Of a stretch of DNA of 59,202 nt, positions 24,080 to 35,047 are shown piece by piece. The position numbers and the translations under genes are program-made. Origin of the DNA: Emmonsiellopsis sp. PD_33 (taxonomy: Eukaryota; Ascomycota; Eurotiomycetes; Onygenales; Ajellomycetaceae). Position 1 is the first letter of the stretch; the number at the start of each line of letters is the position of its first letter. The stretch covers positions 1 to 59,202 of the forward strand of contig JANTQF010000215.1 in the NCBI GenBank assembly GCA_032988165.1, read 5' to 3'. Under the pieces are notes generated by a model. The model saw only the letters and a list, made by a program, of their open reading frames with translations, searched no databases and had not been told where the DNA came from.

Positions 24080-25857
24080 TTAACTGTTCAGATAGTTCCG
24101 GATAGCTCCTGTATTTCCAACACAGTTAGCACGACGGTAAAAGGCAATTGTAAAGGAACTAAATGCTTCCAAAACGATGAAAAATGACTGGGATCAAATC
24201 ATACCCTGCAGCTTCACCGCTCCATCTCCCAACACCTGCGTGAGGTTCTCCAAATCATCACCTGCCGTAATCCCAAATCGGCGCACAAAGTCCTTCGCCG
24301 CGCTCTCTAGATCATCATAGTTCCCATACTCATCCACAGCAGGCACATCATCCTCCGGACGCCCAAAGTACGCATTGCTGGATATAGATGTCGCGCCTTC
24401 GAAGTTTGTAAGACGGGATTTGGCCTCGGCTTGGGTGGCTGGGTCGAATTGGTCGCGCCCGAAGAATTCGTCCGAAGAAATACCCTTTTGACTGCCGAAT
24501 TTTGAGCGCGCGTAGGCTAGCTCTTCGTCTGTTATGGTGGTAAAGGTTAGTATGATAAGGTTTGCATGATCTACAGGGAGAACGTACCATCAGCCGCTTT
24601 GGATGCGGCGGTTGCACCAAAGCCCATCTTCTTCGGGGCCGGTGCCTTGGGTGCGCTGCCAACCTGACCGAATCCTAGGCGCCCAAAGCCCATCCCGAGA
24701 CGCTCAACTTCACTAGAGTCCCGTTCTTGGCTGCGGGTGGCCCCGAAGCTGTTCCTGGACGGGCTGACTGGGGTGGGAGATGCGATTTTGGTAGCGGAAG
24801 AAACAGTCTTGGCCTTTGCCTCGGCTTCAGCCTTCTCAGCCTCCGGGTCGTATCCCAGCTTGGCAATACGTTCCGCCTCTTCCTTTGCCTTCCTCTCTGC
24901 CTCGTCGAAATCAATATCACCAGCAACCACCTTCTTGGCTCCCAACTTGGGTGCCTTCTTCGCGCCCAGAACGCTACCTTTCTTGGCACCTGTCGCGGGG
25001 GTCTTGCGGACTGCGGATCCTGATCGGATAGCGACAGGTGGGGGGGATGCGGAGCTCTTTTCCGAGGCGGAGAGGGGGGATTTGGGCCGTGCACCCCCGT
25101 TACCATTAGCGCCAGCGCTGAGGAAGGGAGAGGCGGTGCGGCTGACCACAGGCGGGGTGGAGGTACGTGAAGGGGGATTGCTTGGTCGTTTGATGGCTGG
25201 TTTGTCCCAGGAGGAGAAAAAGTCGTCGTCTGGTTCGCCGGCTGGGGTGGAGGATCCATCGCCGGGGTTGGGGGTGTCGGTGATAACAACTTCATTTGGG
25301 TATCTGAAGGTAGCTCATTAGTAAGTGGCGTATTTAAGACAGGAACAATGAACGTACTCTTGCGCATCCAATGCTGCTCTTCGTTTTAATTCTTCCTTAT
25401 ATTTCACCGCCGCATTGGAGGTGTATTTAACTTTTGCGTCTTTGCTAGCCAAAGCAGCGGATCCGCCATGTGACTGGAAATATTTCGTCGCGGACTCATT
25501 TCCGCCAACTTTCATAATCCGTAACTGTTCCCATTGCCATTCTAGCCCAACCGTTAGTACACAACACACTAGTCGGCGCCGGGATCGGAGGGGCACACGC
25601 ACGATCGAGATTCGTTGAACGAACGAAGGAAATATGAACACCGAGGTTGCGGTGATTAGCGGAGCAATCGAGGCAGAGGTAGATGCCCAAAGGGACGGAG
25701 GACCACGTAGGGTTTTTGGTGCCGCAGTCAAAACATATCTGTATCCGTCAACACCATGGCCTGGAGGCGGAGAAAGGGGGATGGCACTCACTTTATTTGC
25801 GGGCTTGGTCTTTAGTTTTTCAAAGATTTTCTGCGACTGCGCCTTGGTAGCACTCAT
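24080..25857 (-). CDS. GLO3: ADP-ribosylation factor GTPase-activating protein, Glo3/ArfGAP2-3 type
   Basis: Stimulates GTP hydrolysis on Arf1 in COPI vesicle traffic at the Golgi. Six exons (25857-25792, 25738-25603, 25541-25358, 25303-24588, 24528-24205, 24108-24080) join in frame to 484 residues, close to yeast Glo3. The ArfGAP zinc finger is intact: C24-x2-C27-x16-C44-x2-C47. The arginine finger is R62 in GVHISFVRS. A basic Ala/Lys-rich middle (KKGSVLGAKKAPKLGAKK) fits the coatomer-binding region of Glo3. The C-terminal part has the ISSDEFFGRDQFD motif typical of the Glo3 repeats, then FEGATSISSNAYFGR. It ends in a short helical tail, GAIRNYLNS, from the last 29-nt exon. The gene shares a 370-nt divergent promoter with TIM21, containing a CACGTGAC element. 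Start and splice sites are all consistent. Confidence 0.95.
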
Positions 25858-26040
25858 GGTGGGCGGTAGCACAGCGGCAGCCGGGGAGCAGAGAGAGCAG
25901 GTATACGGAGCGAAGAGTGTGCGGAGAATGCGACTTGAGATAACGGGCCAGCGTGGTTGAAGTTCAAGGCGAAGTCAGCGGCGGCCGAGGCGCTTGTCCC
26001 CATGCGGCCTAGCGCGACAATCTTATTTCGACTTTCCGCG

Positions 26041-26050
26041 CACGTGACAC
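26041..26050. promoter_or_regulatory. CACGTGACAC element in the GLO3/TIM21 divergent promoter
   Basis: An E-box (CACGTGAC) almost midway between the two starts, 184 nt upstream of GLO3 and 187 nt upstream of TIM21. It resembles the Cbf1-type site seen at the other housekeeping promoters in this window. Function is inferred. Confidence 0.5.
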
Positions 26051-26227
26051 AACTAAGCTTCAACCTCCCGCGACGACTGCTTGCATATCCAACTGCAAAC
26101 GGCCCCTTCGAACAGCTATTTTGCTCTCCCACAGAGGACTTATGGCCCGTTCGAGTCTCCCGGATCCCTGCGACAAACTGCATTGCGCTCCCTGATGAAG
26201 GCGCTAGACCACTGAACGCTAGCAACC

Positions 26228-27161
26228 ATGACTTCCGCTCTCCGATTCCGCCATACCCTCCGCTCCCTCTCCGCGCTAAAATATCCAACCGCACCATGCA
26301 GAACGCTTCCCCGGTTCTATGCGACGCAGAGTAGCTTGGGTGGGTCGTCATCGACAACCACAGGCCCAACGCGGAAACAAATAACTGTCACTAGCGACGA
26401 TGGCAGACTGCATTGGGGGGAACTATCCAAAAGAGAAAAAGCCGCTCGGGCAACCCAACAATCTGCGAATTTCCTCATAATCGTACTTGGGGTAGCGATG
26501 ACGGTGCGTAGGTGGAGTTTGGATTTCGTATATTGTTATATTTTCGCTGACTCGGAAGTACAGGGCGGTGTATTCTATTTGCTTTACACGGAAGTTTTTG
26601 CGCCGGACAGCAAAACGCGGCAGTTTAACCGTGTGGTCGATCGGATTAAGGAAGACGAGAGATGTATAGATTTGCTTGGAGACAGCAAGCAGATACGCGC
26701 ATATGGCGAAGAATCGTGGAATAAATGGACGCGGAACAGACCCATTGCGTGAGTCGGGCCCGTGGGAAATTTTGATTGTCACCAGCGACTAATCTAGCGC
26801 TTCAGCACTACCATTGAAAAGGATAGAATAGGGCGGGAACATATGAAGATACACTTCCATGTAAGTACCTATTTCTTCTCCGCCCACTTTTCAGTGCTGA
26901 TTATGAGTCTAGGTTAGCGGTCCTCGCAATGACGGAGTGGTCAGCGCCCATCTGATCAAGAACCCGAACACCAACGAATATGAATATAATATTCTCGCCT
27001 TGGATATTAAAGGTATCTTCGAATTCGATTTCATTCATTCCATAGATCAGCCAAACTGACTGAATATAGGCCGTCAACGGCTCTACCTCGAGAACGCGGA
27101 AGCCACCAAAAGCGCAGCGAAGAAAACTGCATCGAGGATTTTCGGCATACAATGGCGTTAA
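26228..27161 (+). CDS. TIM21: Mitochondrial import inner membrane translocase subunit Tim21
   Basis: Subunit of the TIM23 presequence translocase; its domain in the intermembrane space contacts Tom22 and couples TIM23 to respiratory complexes. Exons 26228-26503, 26564-26748, 26806-26860, 26913-27012 and 27070-27161 join in frame to 235 residues. An Arg/Ser-rich presequence (about 1-33, ending near RFYATQ) is followed by a linker. One transmembrane helix follows (about 78-100, LIIVLGVAMT-GGVFYLLY, split by intron 1). The Tim21 core comes next, with RVVDRIKEDERCIDLLG, EHMKIHFHVSGP and the final basic RIFGIQWR. Intron 1 is 60 nt and leaves an open frame if retained, so an unspliced reading would insert about 20 residues inside the membrane helix. 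The third exon acceptor was chosen at 26806 because it alone preserves the RPIATTIEKD reading. Confidence 0.95.
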
Positions 27162-27578
27162 AGTTGGTGCTTAAAAGACCCATACCGCGCGCGCTTTCCT
27201 AAGGACCTCCTACCACTAGGTATACAGCAGGGCGTCGAAACGCTGTTTGCCCGAGGACATGACCTAGAAAGTTTAATTTACTCTAGCTATGGCTTGTTAT
27301 ATTGGATGATATAAGACATCCTGTGAAAAACATGGTTCAATAACCGAAAGAAGACCGCCAAGGTCACGCATTGCTACACTTTGATTTTTCAAATATGCAA
27401 TCATATCTATATGGCTGCCATCGGCAATGTCGATTGGCTCGACGGGGCCACAAACATCAAAATCTGATGTTGCACCCGCAAATTTGTATATATAGCTGAT
27501 TCCCCGACCGAATTTTAACGGCATCCAATAAAAAGAAATACCAAACACCAAAGCCAACAACTGCATTTTTGTCTATAT
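27162..27578. other. Tail-to-tail gap between TIM21 and the AhpD-like gene
   Basis: About 420 nt of 3' flanks. Nothing beyond likely UTRs is seen. Confidence 0.5.
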
Positions 27579-28627
27579 CTATATCTCATCCTTAATATCA
27601 CCAGCCCTCGGCCACCCCTCAATCGATTTCCCCGCCCAAACCGCCACAGCCTCGACAGCCTGCTGCACCTTCTCGACATCCTCCACACTCCGTCCCAACC
27701 TCCTCAGACCACGCAGATGCCACATGGCCGGCCCGGGCCACCCCTGACACATAATCCCCGGCAGCGTGACCAGGAGCGTTTCGACCTCTGAGAGAATCGT
27801 CTGATCGGCGAGGAATAGACCGTAGATGACGCTTTTCTCCAGCCAGACGAATTCTTCTTTGTAGGAGCCCCAGGTGGAGAAGATGGGTTCGAGGTTCTGC
27901 TTGTAGAGGTTTTCAAGGAGTTTAGTACCGCGTTCGGGGACGCTGTGGGCAAAGTCGATGTTTGATCTGGTAGGGAGTGGGTTAGTTTAGTTATTTTCAG
28001 GTCCCTTTTTCCGGCTATTGATATTATCCCTCCCCTGTCCTTTTTACTGATATACCTAATAACATATTCTTAAATCACGAAACCACAGACAACGCAACAA
28101 AAAACACCAATAAACCAAAACCAAAAAAACAGGGAAAAGAAGAAGAAAAATACCCCTACCTCCTCCCCTCGATCCCCGCACTACTATCTTCCCTTCCCTT
28201 CACCAGCCTCTCCACCTTCGCCAGCGCCGAGACAGCCATCAGCACCGTCGGGATCCCAACAAGGGTAAATTCTTTCATCAACAGGTCACTGAAGCGGGCA
28301 GATAGTCTCCGCTCCTGCCCCAGGGTCAGATCGGGATACTCTGTGTCGAGGATGTATTCGTATAGGTTTCCTAGTTCGGCCGGCTTGCCGGATGCCACGA
28401 GGGCGGAGGCCTTGGTAAGGTAAGTTAGTATTAGTAGGTTGTTAGCGGATATGTCGTGGGGCGGGCGTTGTTTGTTTTGTTATGTGTGTATTTCGGCCTT
28501 TGGTATGTGTAGTAGGTAGTATGGGTGGATGAGGGCTTACAGTGACTAGATACCAACCGTCTTCGCGGAGGTCGGCGGGGAGGAGGCTCTTGACTTGCTC
28601 GAAGAGAGCGGGCAGGGAAGACGTCAT
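27579..28627 (-). CDS. AhpD-like / carboxymuconolactone-decarboxylase-fold protein
   Basis: Three exons (28627-28541, 28410-28160, 27966-27579) join in frame to 241 residues. The protein is mostly helical and looks like the fungal branch of the AhpD-like superfamily. Recognisable segments are the N-terminal LPALFEQVKSLLPADLREDGWYLV, a middle helix ERRLSARFSDLLMKEFTLVGIPTVL, and the C-terminal WLEKSVIYGLFLADQTILSEVETLLV. The peroxidatic CxxC pair of true AhpD is absent; a single Cys sits in LPGIMCQGWPGP. Peroxidase activity is therefore doubtful. Relatives in yeast are small peroxisome- or mitochondrion-linked proteins of unclear role. The introns (130 and 193 nt) are the longest in this part of the window. 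The family call is moderate; no function is claimed. Confidence 0.72.
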
Positions 28628-29459
28628 TGTGGGACGGGGATGATATTGTTTTTTCCCTTTTTTTTGGGGGGGTTATATAGGAATAAAATGAAGATATATA
28701 ACTACAGGTAGTATCCAAGAGAATATCTGACTTCGAGAAGGGTCAATGGAGTATATATAATGATGTTGGGCAGTTGGTGGTGGGCGGAACGGAAAGGATT
28801 ACTCAGTTCCCGGCGGGGCGGGGCAGCCGAGAATTTTTGACGTGAAAAGTAGTAGGTAATGGAGTTGGCAACGTCGGGGTTGGAAGGCTATTAAATAAAG
28901 TATGAAAGTAAGCACTATCTATGTATCATGATATGTATCTTCCGCAATGGTGAAGTCGGGCATGGCCGGTTATGCAAATTTTTAATTCAAGTATGATTCG
29001 GATGCGGTCAAGCTGCCACGCGCTGGTGGCTGTATTGCCACGGATTAGTCTACCCCTATCCTTGGACCCCCGTGATATTGTTTCTATTTCTACCAACCGC
29101 AATGTATGCAGCTATCCGTGAATGAGATACAAGTATATCAAATTGTACAACTCTCCCTCAGAGCAAGTATATTGACACGTTTGGATAGGAACGAACAAAG
29201 GCCTCTGAGGGCGGAAAATTGCACCCCCTGAATCCCATATGGCCTGCGAAGGACCTACCACCATAATGGCGATTGTAGTAATCAAATGTAAGGGGTACTC
29301 CTTAGAAAACTATCTTCATCTCACTTGACTGTTCCATGTTTGACATCCTGTAACCATGACGTACGGAATCAGATTTCTTCCCGTCCACGCCAGCCAATCC
29401 ACTCTGACAAAACCAATAAACTGCTTGGTATTATCTAACAAAAAAAGGGGAACACCATA
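28628..29459. other. Upstream region of the AhpD-like gene
   Basis: About 0.8 kb with the AhpD-like promoter on the left. No coding region was recognised. Confidence 0.5.
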
Positions 29460-29997
29460 ATGCATCTCCTCCCCCCATACCTAGCAATCTTTACTTTATC
29501 AACCCCCACCAGGCTCGTCCTAGGGAAATGCACAGGATGCGGCATATCCCCAGCCCTCACTAGTAGGGTCCCAAAGCATATCCATCAGCGTCAAAACCGC
29601 CGAACACACCCCTCAGCTCCCCCAAAACCATGACTATAACCACCCATACAAACTATCTTCGCCTTCTACTGGCTCAACATCACAATGACCAACGTCCAAC
29701 ACGGGTGAACCCGTCTAGCCGGGCATCTGGGCATACTATGGTCTCCATCAGAAGGCTGCAAATAGCGCAATCTTCCTCGCGCCCTAGGGGTTTAATAATC
29801 CTTGAAATGACGTTGATGGCGAGGACGTTACATTCATGAATGAGATGATGTTGAAAATCAGGAACGGCGTCTGCGTCGTCGAGAACAAGCTCTTTGCGAA
29901 GCGCTTCAGCTCTGGCGGGGCAATGTCGTATATCATCGCATGTTCGTTGGACGTTCAGGCAGTGGTTGTGTTATCCGTTGGGCAGTTGAGTGGGTGA
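29460..29997 (+). pseudogene. Decayed feruloyl esterase C-like gene (CE1/LpqC-type secreted esterase)
   Basis: Pieces of one protein appear in order but in shifting frames. First come an ATG and a hydrophobic signal-like start (29460), then CTGCGISPALTS, SISVKTAEH, NHDYNHPYK, a frame-shifted IFAFYWLNITM, YYGLHQKAANSAIFLAP, and the long DVDGEDVTFMNEMM segment. The nucleophile region KRFSSGGAMSYIIAC and a final VLSVGQLSG follow. This order matches fungal FaeC-type esterases (GEDVTFVDQ, GFSxGGAMSY, AVISGxQLSG). There are at least three in-frame stops and two or more frameshifts. The first Gly of the G-x-S-x-G elbow is replaced by Arg, and the C-terminal part with the Asp/His of the triad is missing. 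No splicing scheme repairs it. Functional enzymes of this family release ferulate from plant cell walls. The relic call is firm; the exact subfamily is less so. Confidence 0.78.
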
Positions 29998-30775
29998 ATT
30001 CACGAGATCAGGTTAATGTTGTTTCTAGGTCTGCTTGGGACCATCTGAGATGATACTCTTGCCATCCCCGCCAGGCAAGTGACGGACCCGCCTACCCATA
30101 CAAGCTGTGATTGATTGGATTTCCGACAAGCTCGCAGTTGCGCTCCCATCCTCATGCCTCTATGCCATTCATGCCAGGAAAATTTCCCCGTTTCCTGTTC
30201 CGGACGTATCGCTTGATCCACGTCTTCTTGACATTCTGGTAGATAGGCTGTTGTATTTATATCGTAGAGGAATGGGAGCAGCGGGATCATGTTGTTGGCA
30301 TATCCTGTATTTGAAACGGTCAAAACTCTGAGCAGCAATACTCGTCTAATCCATATCCATTCGCTATTCCAGCCTGAATTACCCATGAAAGGAACATATT
30401 TTTGAACGCACGATCTAATGAAACACATGCCAGTCCCACATGCAATGATTCTAGATGGAAGATGGAAAGGGGGTCTATAGGCGAAAAGGGCATACATGAA
30501 GGGTATATGTTAATGAATAAGGGTAAAATTCAACAGGGTATTGGCAGTTGTAGAGGTAAGGAAATAGAGATGGTTCCATACATGATCTTGCATGGCGTAC
30601 CTCTCCAGTTCAAAAATTCCTCAGCTCGGGGAACGCATACGGTGCTCGGCCATTACGTTGTGGTGCGCAACAGTCGTACTAGAAATAGGCAAAGGCGGGT
30701 CAACTCCAGAAACGTGAGAGCTAAATAATAAACCCAACTCTAGACAAAGCTTCTCTGGTCCAGTTACAGCGTCGT
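29998..30775. other. Non-coding region after the esterase relic
   Basis: May include unrecognisable remains of the esterase C-terminus. The minus-strand frame at 30000-30497 shows no family features. Confidence 0.45.
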
Positions 30776-31927
30776 TCATTTCTTTCTCCTTCCTCCCCGT
30801 GGAGGTTTTCCCGGTTTTTTCTTTTGGGTCGTTTGGGGTCCGGAGGACTTTCTGTTTCCGCCTGCTGCTTTTCGAGTCGTGCGCTTTGGGGGCCCCGTCG
30901 TAGCCTTGCTAGCCGTAGCTTTGGGGGACCTTTGCTGTGGTATCCGTTGGCTTCTACGCGGAGCCGTTTGTTCTAGTTTAGGTTGATGTTCGATCGTACT
31001 CTTAACCGAAGGTATCGGCGAGATCGGGGTCCCAGCAGGGGGGATCACCTCAATAGACTTCGATCGATCTGACAAAGGTGGCGATACACTGCGGAATGTT
31101 CTGGCCGGAGAATGTTGCTCATCCAGAGGCGCGGGGGATGGGCTCGGATTAGGGTCTAGTAACGGGCTTGCAGTAAGATCAATAGGCTCTTCATGCTTCC
31201 ATGACATCCCAGGCAGGACGCCCCATCTCTTGTCCCAAATTAAGCGCTTCAACCACCTGCCTTTCACGTTTTCGTAGGCTATTGTATTGATGTCATGTAT
31301 AATCGCACTGCCTCCTTTGCGCGCAGATTCCTCCTCAATCCGCTCCCGTTCCTTGGATATCTGGTAGATAAATTGGTAATATGGACGCGAATATTCCCGT
31401 TGCTGCTCTTGCAATAGGCGGCTTTCTGTGGTCAGTTGCTGTTGCATCAAGCCTTCGCCGTTTGTGGATCTTGGTTTAAATCCCCGCCAAGACTCTATCG
31501 TCGAGGGTTTCTCTGATGGTGGTTGAAGATCGAGAGGCTCATGATTCCAAGCTCCATGAGCGAACATGTCCCATCTGTCGTTCCATATACCCTGCTCCTT
31601 CCATCTCTTTCGGACCTTTTCATGGGCATCACCATGGAAGCTAAATCCGCTTTTAATGTCCTCAATCGCCTCAGCGCAAAATTGGGAGTTGGGGAGGGAG
31701 GCTGCATGTTCCTTATATAGCTGGGCACGTCGCCGTTGAAGCCGGCGCTCCTCCTTGGTGCGGCGATCTGGGCTTGGGTATTGAGTTGTTACTCCGGATG
31801 AGCGTGGTGCTGGGGGACGGCGGTTGAACCGTTCTCTCGCACGCTCTAGTACGAGGGAATCGTTCTCCAATTGTTCGAGTTTGCGTTTGAATTCGGCCAG
31901 CCGATCCATTCGAAGCAGGGTATCCAT
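30776..31927 (-). CDS. Uncharacterised protein with a duplicated Trp-rich motif and basic tail
   Basis: A single-exon protein of 383 residues that I do not recognise as a named family. After an N-terminal charged helix (about 8-35), two copies of one motif appear. Copy one (about 102-134) contains HEKVRKRW, IWNDRW and AWNHEPLDL. Copy two (about 218-251) contains YENVKGRW, IWDKRW and SWKHEEPIDL. The shared pattern is (E)xVxxRWxxxxIWxxRWxxxPGxxWxHExP, separated by a Glu/Gln-rich helical linker (about 165-205). The last 120 residues are Ser/Pro/Lys/Arg-rich and end in GGRRKK, suggesting nuclear location and nucleic-acid or chromatin contact. It shares a divergent promoter of about 690 nt with the FHA-kinase gene. 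The two-copy motif and long open frame support a real gene. Confidence 0.8.
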   Translation of the reverse strand: MDTLLRMDRLAEFKRKLEQLENDSLVLERARERFNRRPPAPRSSGVTTQYPSPDRRTKEERRLQRRRAQLYKEHAASLPNSQFCAEAIEDIKSGFSFHGDAHEKVRKRWKEQGIWNDRWDMFAHGAWNHEPLDLQPPSEKPSTIESWRGFKPRSTNGEGLMQQQLTTESRLLQEQQREYSRPYYQFIYQISKERERIEEESARKGGSAIIHDINTIAYENVKGRWLKRLIWDKRWGVLPGMSWKHEEPIDLTASPLLDPNPSPSPAPLDEQHSPARTFRSVSPPLSDRSKSIEVIPPAGTPISPIPSVKSTIEHQPKLEQTAPRRSQRIPQQRSPKATASKATTGPPKRTTRKAAGGNRKSSGPQTTQKKKPGKPPRGGRRKK

Positions 31928-32617
31928 GACGGAGGCTTATACGCCACGAGCACTGGAGATGAACGTGGACAGGAATGCGCGACAAAATATAAACAGAGGG
32001 CAACATAGCATCCGAAGGGAGCCTCATGCTGGAGGTCAAAAAATCACAACAAAAGAAGTTGTCTCAAGCGCCGAGCAGGGTGGCTGGCAAGCGACTGCGT
32101 GATTGGCGGCGGCTGCAGCCATTTCGGGAAACTTGTACAACCTCATCTCTCTATCCCAGCCGCCACAACTACCAAACATCTTGAACAAACCACCAACCAT
32201 CGGCATCTATCACACTTTTACTCGACAACACCTAACACCTACATGCAGACTATGGCATGTCGGCCCAAGGCTCGCCCGGCCTTGCTTGCTTTTTAGGCAC
32301 CTGGCTCTTTGATAGGTGACCCTTCAGCACTCAGAGCCTCGTCCGCACAACCCATGCAAGCCCCGTGCTACAGCATTCATCCAACAGATGGGAGACAAAT
32401 CACCATGCGCGATCAGGGGCTGCAGCAATGCCTTGTCCGATTTCCCCTCTTTTTGTCGTTCATAAGAGATGGGACGCTGCGTACAACTCCTTAATTATGC
32501 CCCGCGATCACACTGTGTCTATTTTTCTCAGCCTACTGCCTCTATTTCTGAGCTTTAGCTGGGTTCTTTATTTTGTCTGTCAATTTGGGAGTCAATTTAT
32601 AGCATTGTTATATAAGA
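31928..32617. other. Divergent promoter region
   Basis: Between the starts of the Trp-repeat protein (-) and the FHA-kinase (+). A TATATAA-like string ends two bases before the kinase ATG, which leaves no room for a normal leader from it. The kinase may have a further 5' exon, or that string is incidental. Confidence 0.45.
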
Positions 32618-34278
32618 ATGCCTCATCCACTTACTCTGTTCTCTCTCGTCCCATTTCCTGAAAACGAGAGAAGTGCACATATTGTCAACCATCCCGACAA
32701 TGCCCATCTTGTTTCGACGTCATCTGATAATAATACCCTAGCTATCGAAGTTGGCTTACACATACGCGGACAGTCATCGCCCACTCTTGCGATGTTAGGT
32801 AGAGATACCAATGTGGACATTGTCTTGGATGATAACTCGATCTCAAGGAACCAATGCTCCTTTGAAATCGACCTCAAAACTGGCGTTGTCATGCTCTATG
32901 ATAGATCATTCCGTTGTACTTGCAAAGTGTCCGGGGGCTATTACACGCCGTTCGAATCTGGGCGTGAGCGCCGTGTCGTCGTCTCGCCTGCTGTAAACAC
33001 CCAACTTGAAATGGGAGGTGAGAACAGAAACCTGGTTCAGTTCACACTGGACTGGTATCATGACCCTCTCGAGATCCTCAAAGCAATCAAGGCATACAAC
33101 ACTATACCCTTCACACCAGTACAAAACCCACGCCATGCTCGAACAATCGATGATGCAGAAACGGTCGGACCATCTCGGCGAATAACTAGAATCCACACGG
33201 GCCAGGTTGGCTCACTGAAAATGAGGTTCGTCATTCTAGGGCGCCTCGGATCGGGACAGTTCGGGACTGTCTCTAAAGCCATCGACGTAGACTCCGGGAG
33301 ATTGATGGCTGTCAAGATTCTAACCAAACCCGATAACACTATGGATTCTCAGAAGATATTTGAGTGGGAAAGATCCTTCAGATACGCATTGAAGCGCGAA
33401 GTTGAAGCTCTGTCGAATCTTAGCCATGTGAGCATTCCCACTTCGCACTCTACGTATCTTAACTAACGGAGGGGAGACAACAGCCTCGTATTGTTGAGTA
33501 TATCACTTCTCAGGGTTGGGACCAGGGAAAAGTGGAAATCTTTATGGCTCTTCAGGAAGGTAGCTTAAGAGGATTGATTGAAAGCGGGGTATCTGGGGAT
33601 AAAGTTGCGCGCTCGGTCGCCTCGAATATATTGGAGGCTCTGGACTTCATTGCTTCCAAGGGAGTCATCCATCGAGACGTCAAACCGGACAACATTCTTT
33701 ATATGTCGGAGCCACCTGGCACATATAAATTTCTACTTGGGGATTTTGGGGTTTGTAATCGAGAAGGGTCGGCAGCAACGCAGGCCGGTACCAATCAATA
33801 CATGGCCCCGGAGATGTTTTACCGCGGCGGCGGCTGTCAAACAACAAAAGTAGACATCTGGTCACTCTTCATTACGTTGATGTGGGTGTTGAACGATCAG
33901 GGCTTTCGCGAGAAAGTCAATTGTCTCAGTTCTGGGCAAGTACAGGACCTTGCCGAATCAGCGGCCTCGGGACAGTATTTGTCAAATCTTAAAGAAATGG
34001 CAATTTTCGATCCAGCCAAACGCGCTTCTGCTGCACAGATGCTAGTCAAAATATTTAACGGAGAAGGGCTCACCACTCGACGGAGCCAAATCCCTCCACT
34101 CTACTCAGACCGCACTCCCACCCCTAGGGAACCTCATGTTCCTGAACCTCAGCGTACGACTTCCCAGTCTCTACCACAGAGCCCTCGGTATCCTCTAAGG
34201 AGTCATCTCCCCGGACCCCAGCCGACGGTACCTCAGACTCCGATACTCTCTCGATATTTTTTGAGGAATCGAGATTAA
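32618..34278 (+). CDS. FHA-domain serine/threonine protein kinase
   Basis: Two exons (32618-33427, 33484-34278) join in frame to 534 residues. An FHA-like domain covers about 45-145, with GRDTNVDIVLDD and the ISRNQC loop. The usual ISRxH histidine is Gln79 here, so phosphothreonine binding may be altered. The kinase domain runs from about 204 to 430: glycine loop GSGQFGTV (211-218), lysine K233 in MAVKIL, αC REVEAL, catalytic HRDVKPDN (333-340), DFG (357-359) and APE (378-380). All key residues are present, so it should be active. A Pro-rich tail (about 440-534) follows, with several Ser-Pro and Thr-Pro sites. The domain order resembles Rad53/Dun1/Cds1-type checkpoint kinases, but the divergent FHA and lack of a second FHA argue against a direct orthologue. 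A lineage-specific FHA-kinase is more likely. Confidence 0.88.
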
Positions 34279-35047
34279 CCTCGTTGTAATTTTTCGCCTG
34301 GATCCCAATCGCCGAGAAACTATTTTGGGCACGAAGAAACACCAGAGAGTTCTAACTTGCCTTCATGGAACTCACAGGAATCCCCTAGGCGTTCGGAGGT
34401 GAGGCGATCGGGCAGACATACTAGGTGAGAGATCGGGTGGAGATATCCATTCCAATATTCCCCAGCCATGATGCGATATATAATGTCGTTCTCGGTTACA
34501 TTGGGCGTATTTGAATATTTTCGGCTTCTAGATTCAGTTGGGAGCAAGGGAGATGATATGCGAGATTTTGATATATGTTATGGCAACCCCAAAAACTTAG
34601 CCCAGCGGGCAAGTCAGTGTCTGGGCGAGAGAAGACCCCTTAATAAAGGAGAACTAAGTCCCCTAGCTTAGAAAAGATAACACGTCGGTCATGGGTTGTG
34701 ATTTCATAAGGTGGTTGCCCATTCTATCTACTTGTGCTTTGTTGACCGATTGATATAGGGAACAGGTTAGGGCTGGCGATTTGATCATGTCTAATACATT
34801 TGAGAAAACCCATGAAGACTTACGATGATTAATGATAATTGCCCTCTTCTACGGACTGCTGCTGCCACTCATATCCATCTACTATTAACAATTCCGGGCA
34901 AATTTAAATTTGTTCTTCTCCCAAGGTCCAGCCAGAATCAGAGCAACAGACTTAAATTTTGAAATTTCACTCAAGCGCAGGGAAAACATAACCTCTGGAT
35001 GTGCAACAAGATAACTGTTAAACATTCTCCTACTCAACTTTATCCTG
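34279..35047. other. Tail-to-tail gap, no gene seen
   Basis: About 0.8 kb of 3' flanks of the FHA-kinase and the L-galactonate dehydratase genes. No coding region was recognised. Confidence 0.5.

Noticed and set aside
30000..30497. 165-codon minus-strand frame beside the esterase relic
   Set aside because: No domain or motif; probably chance.
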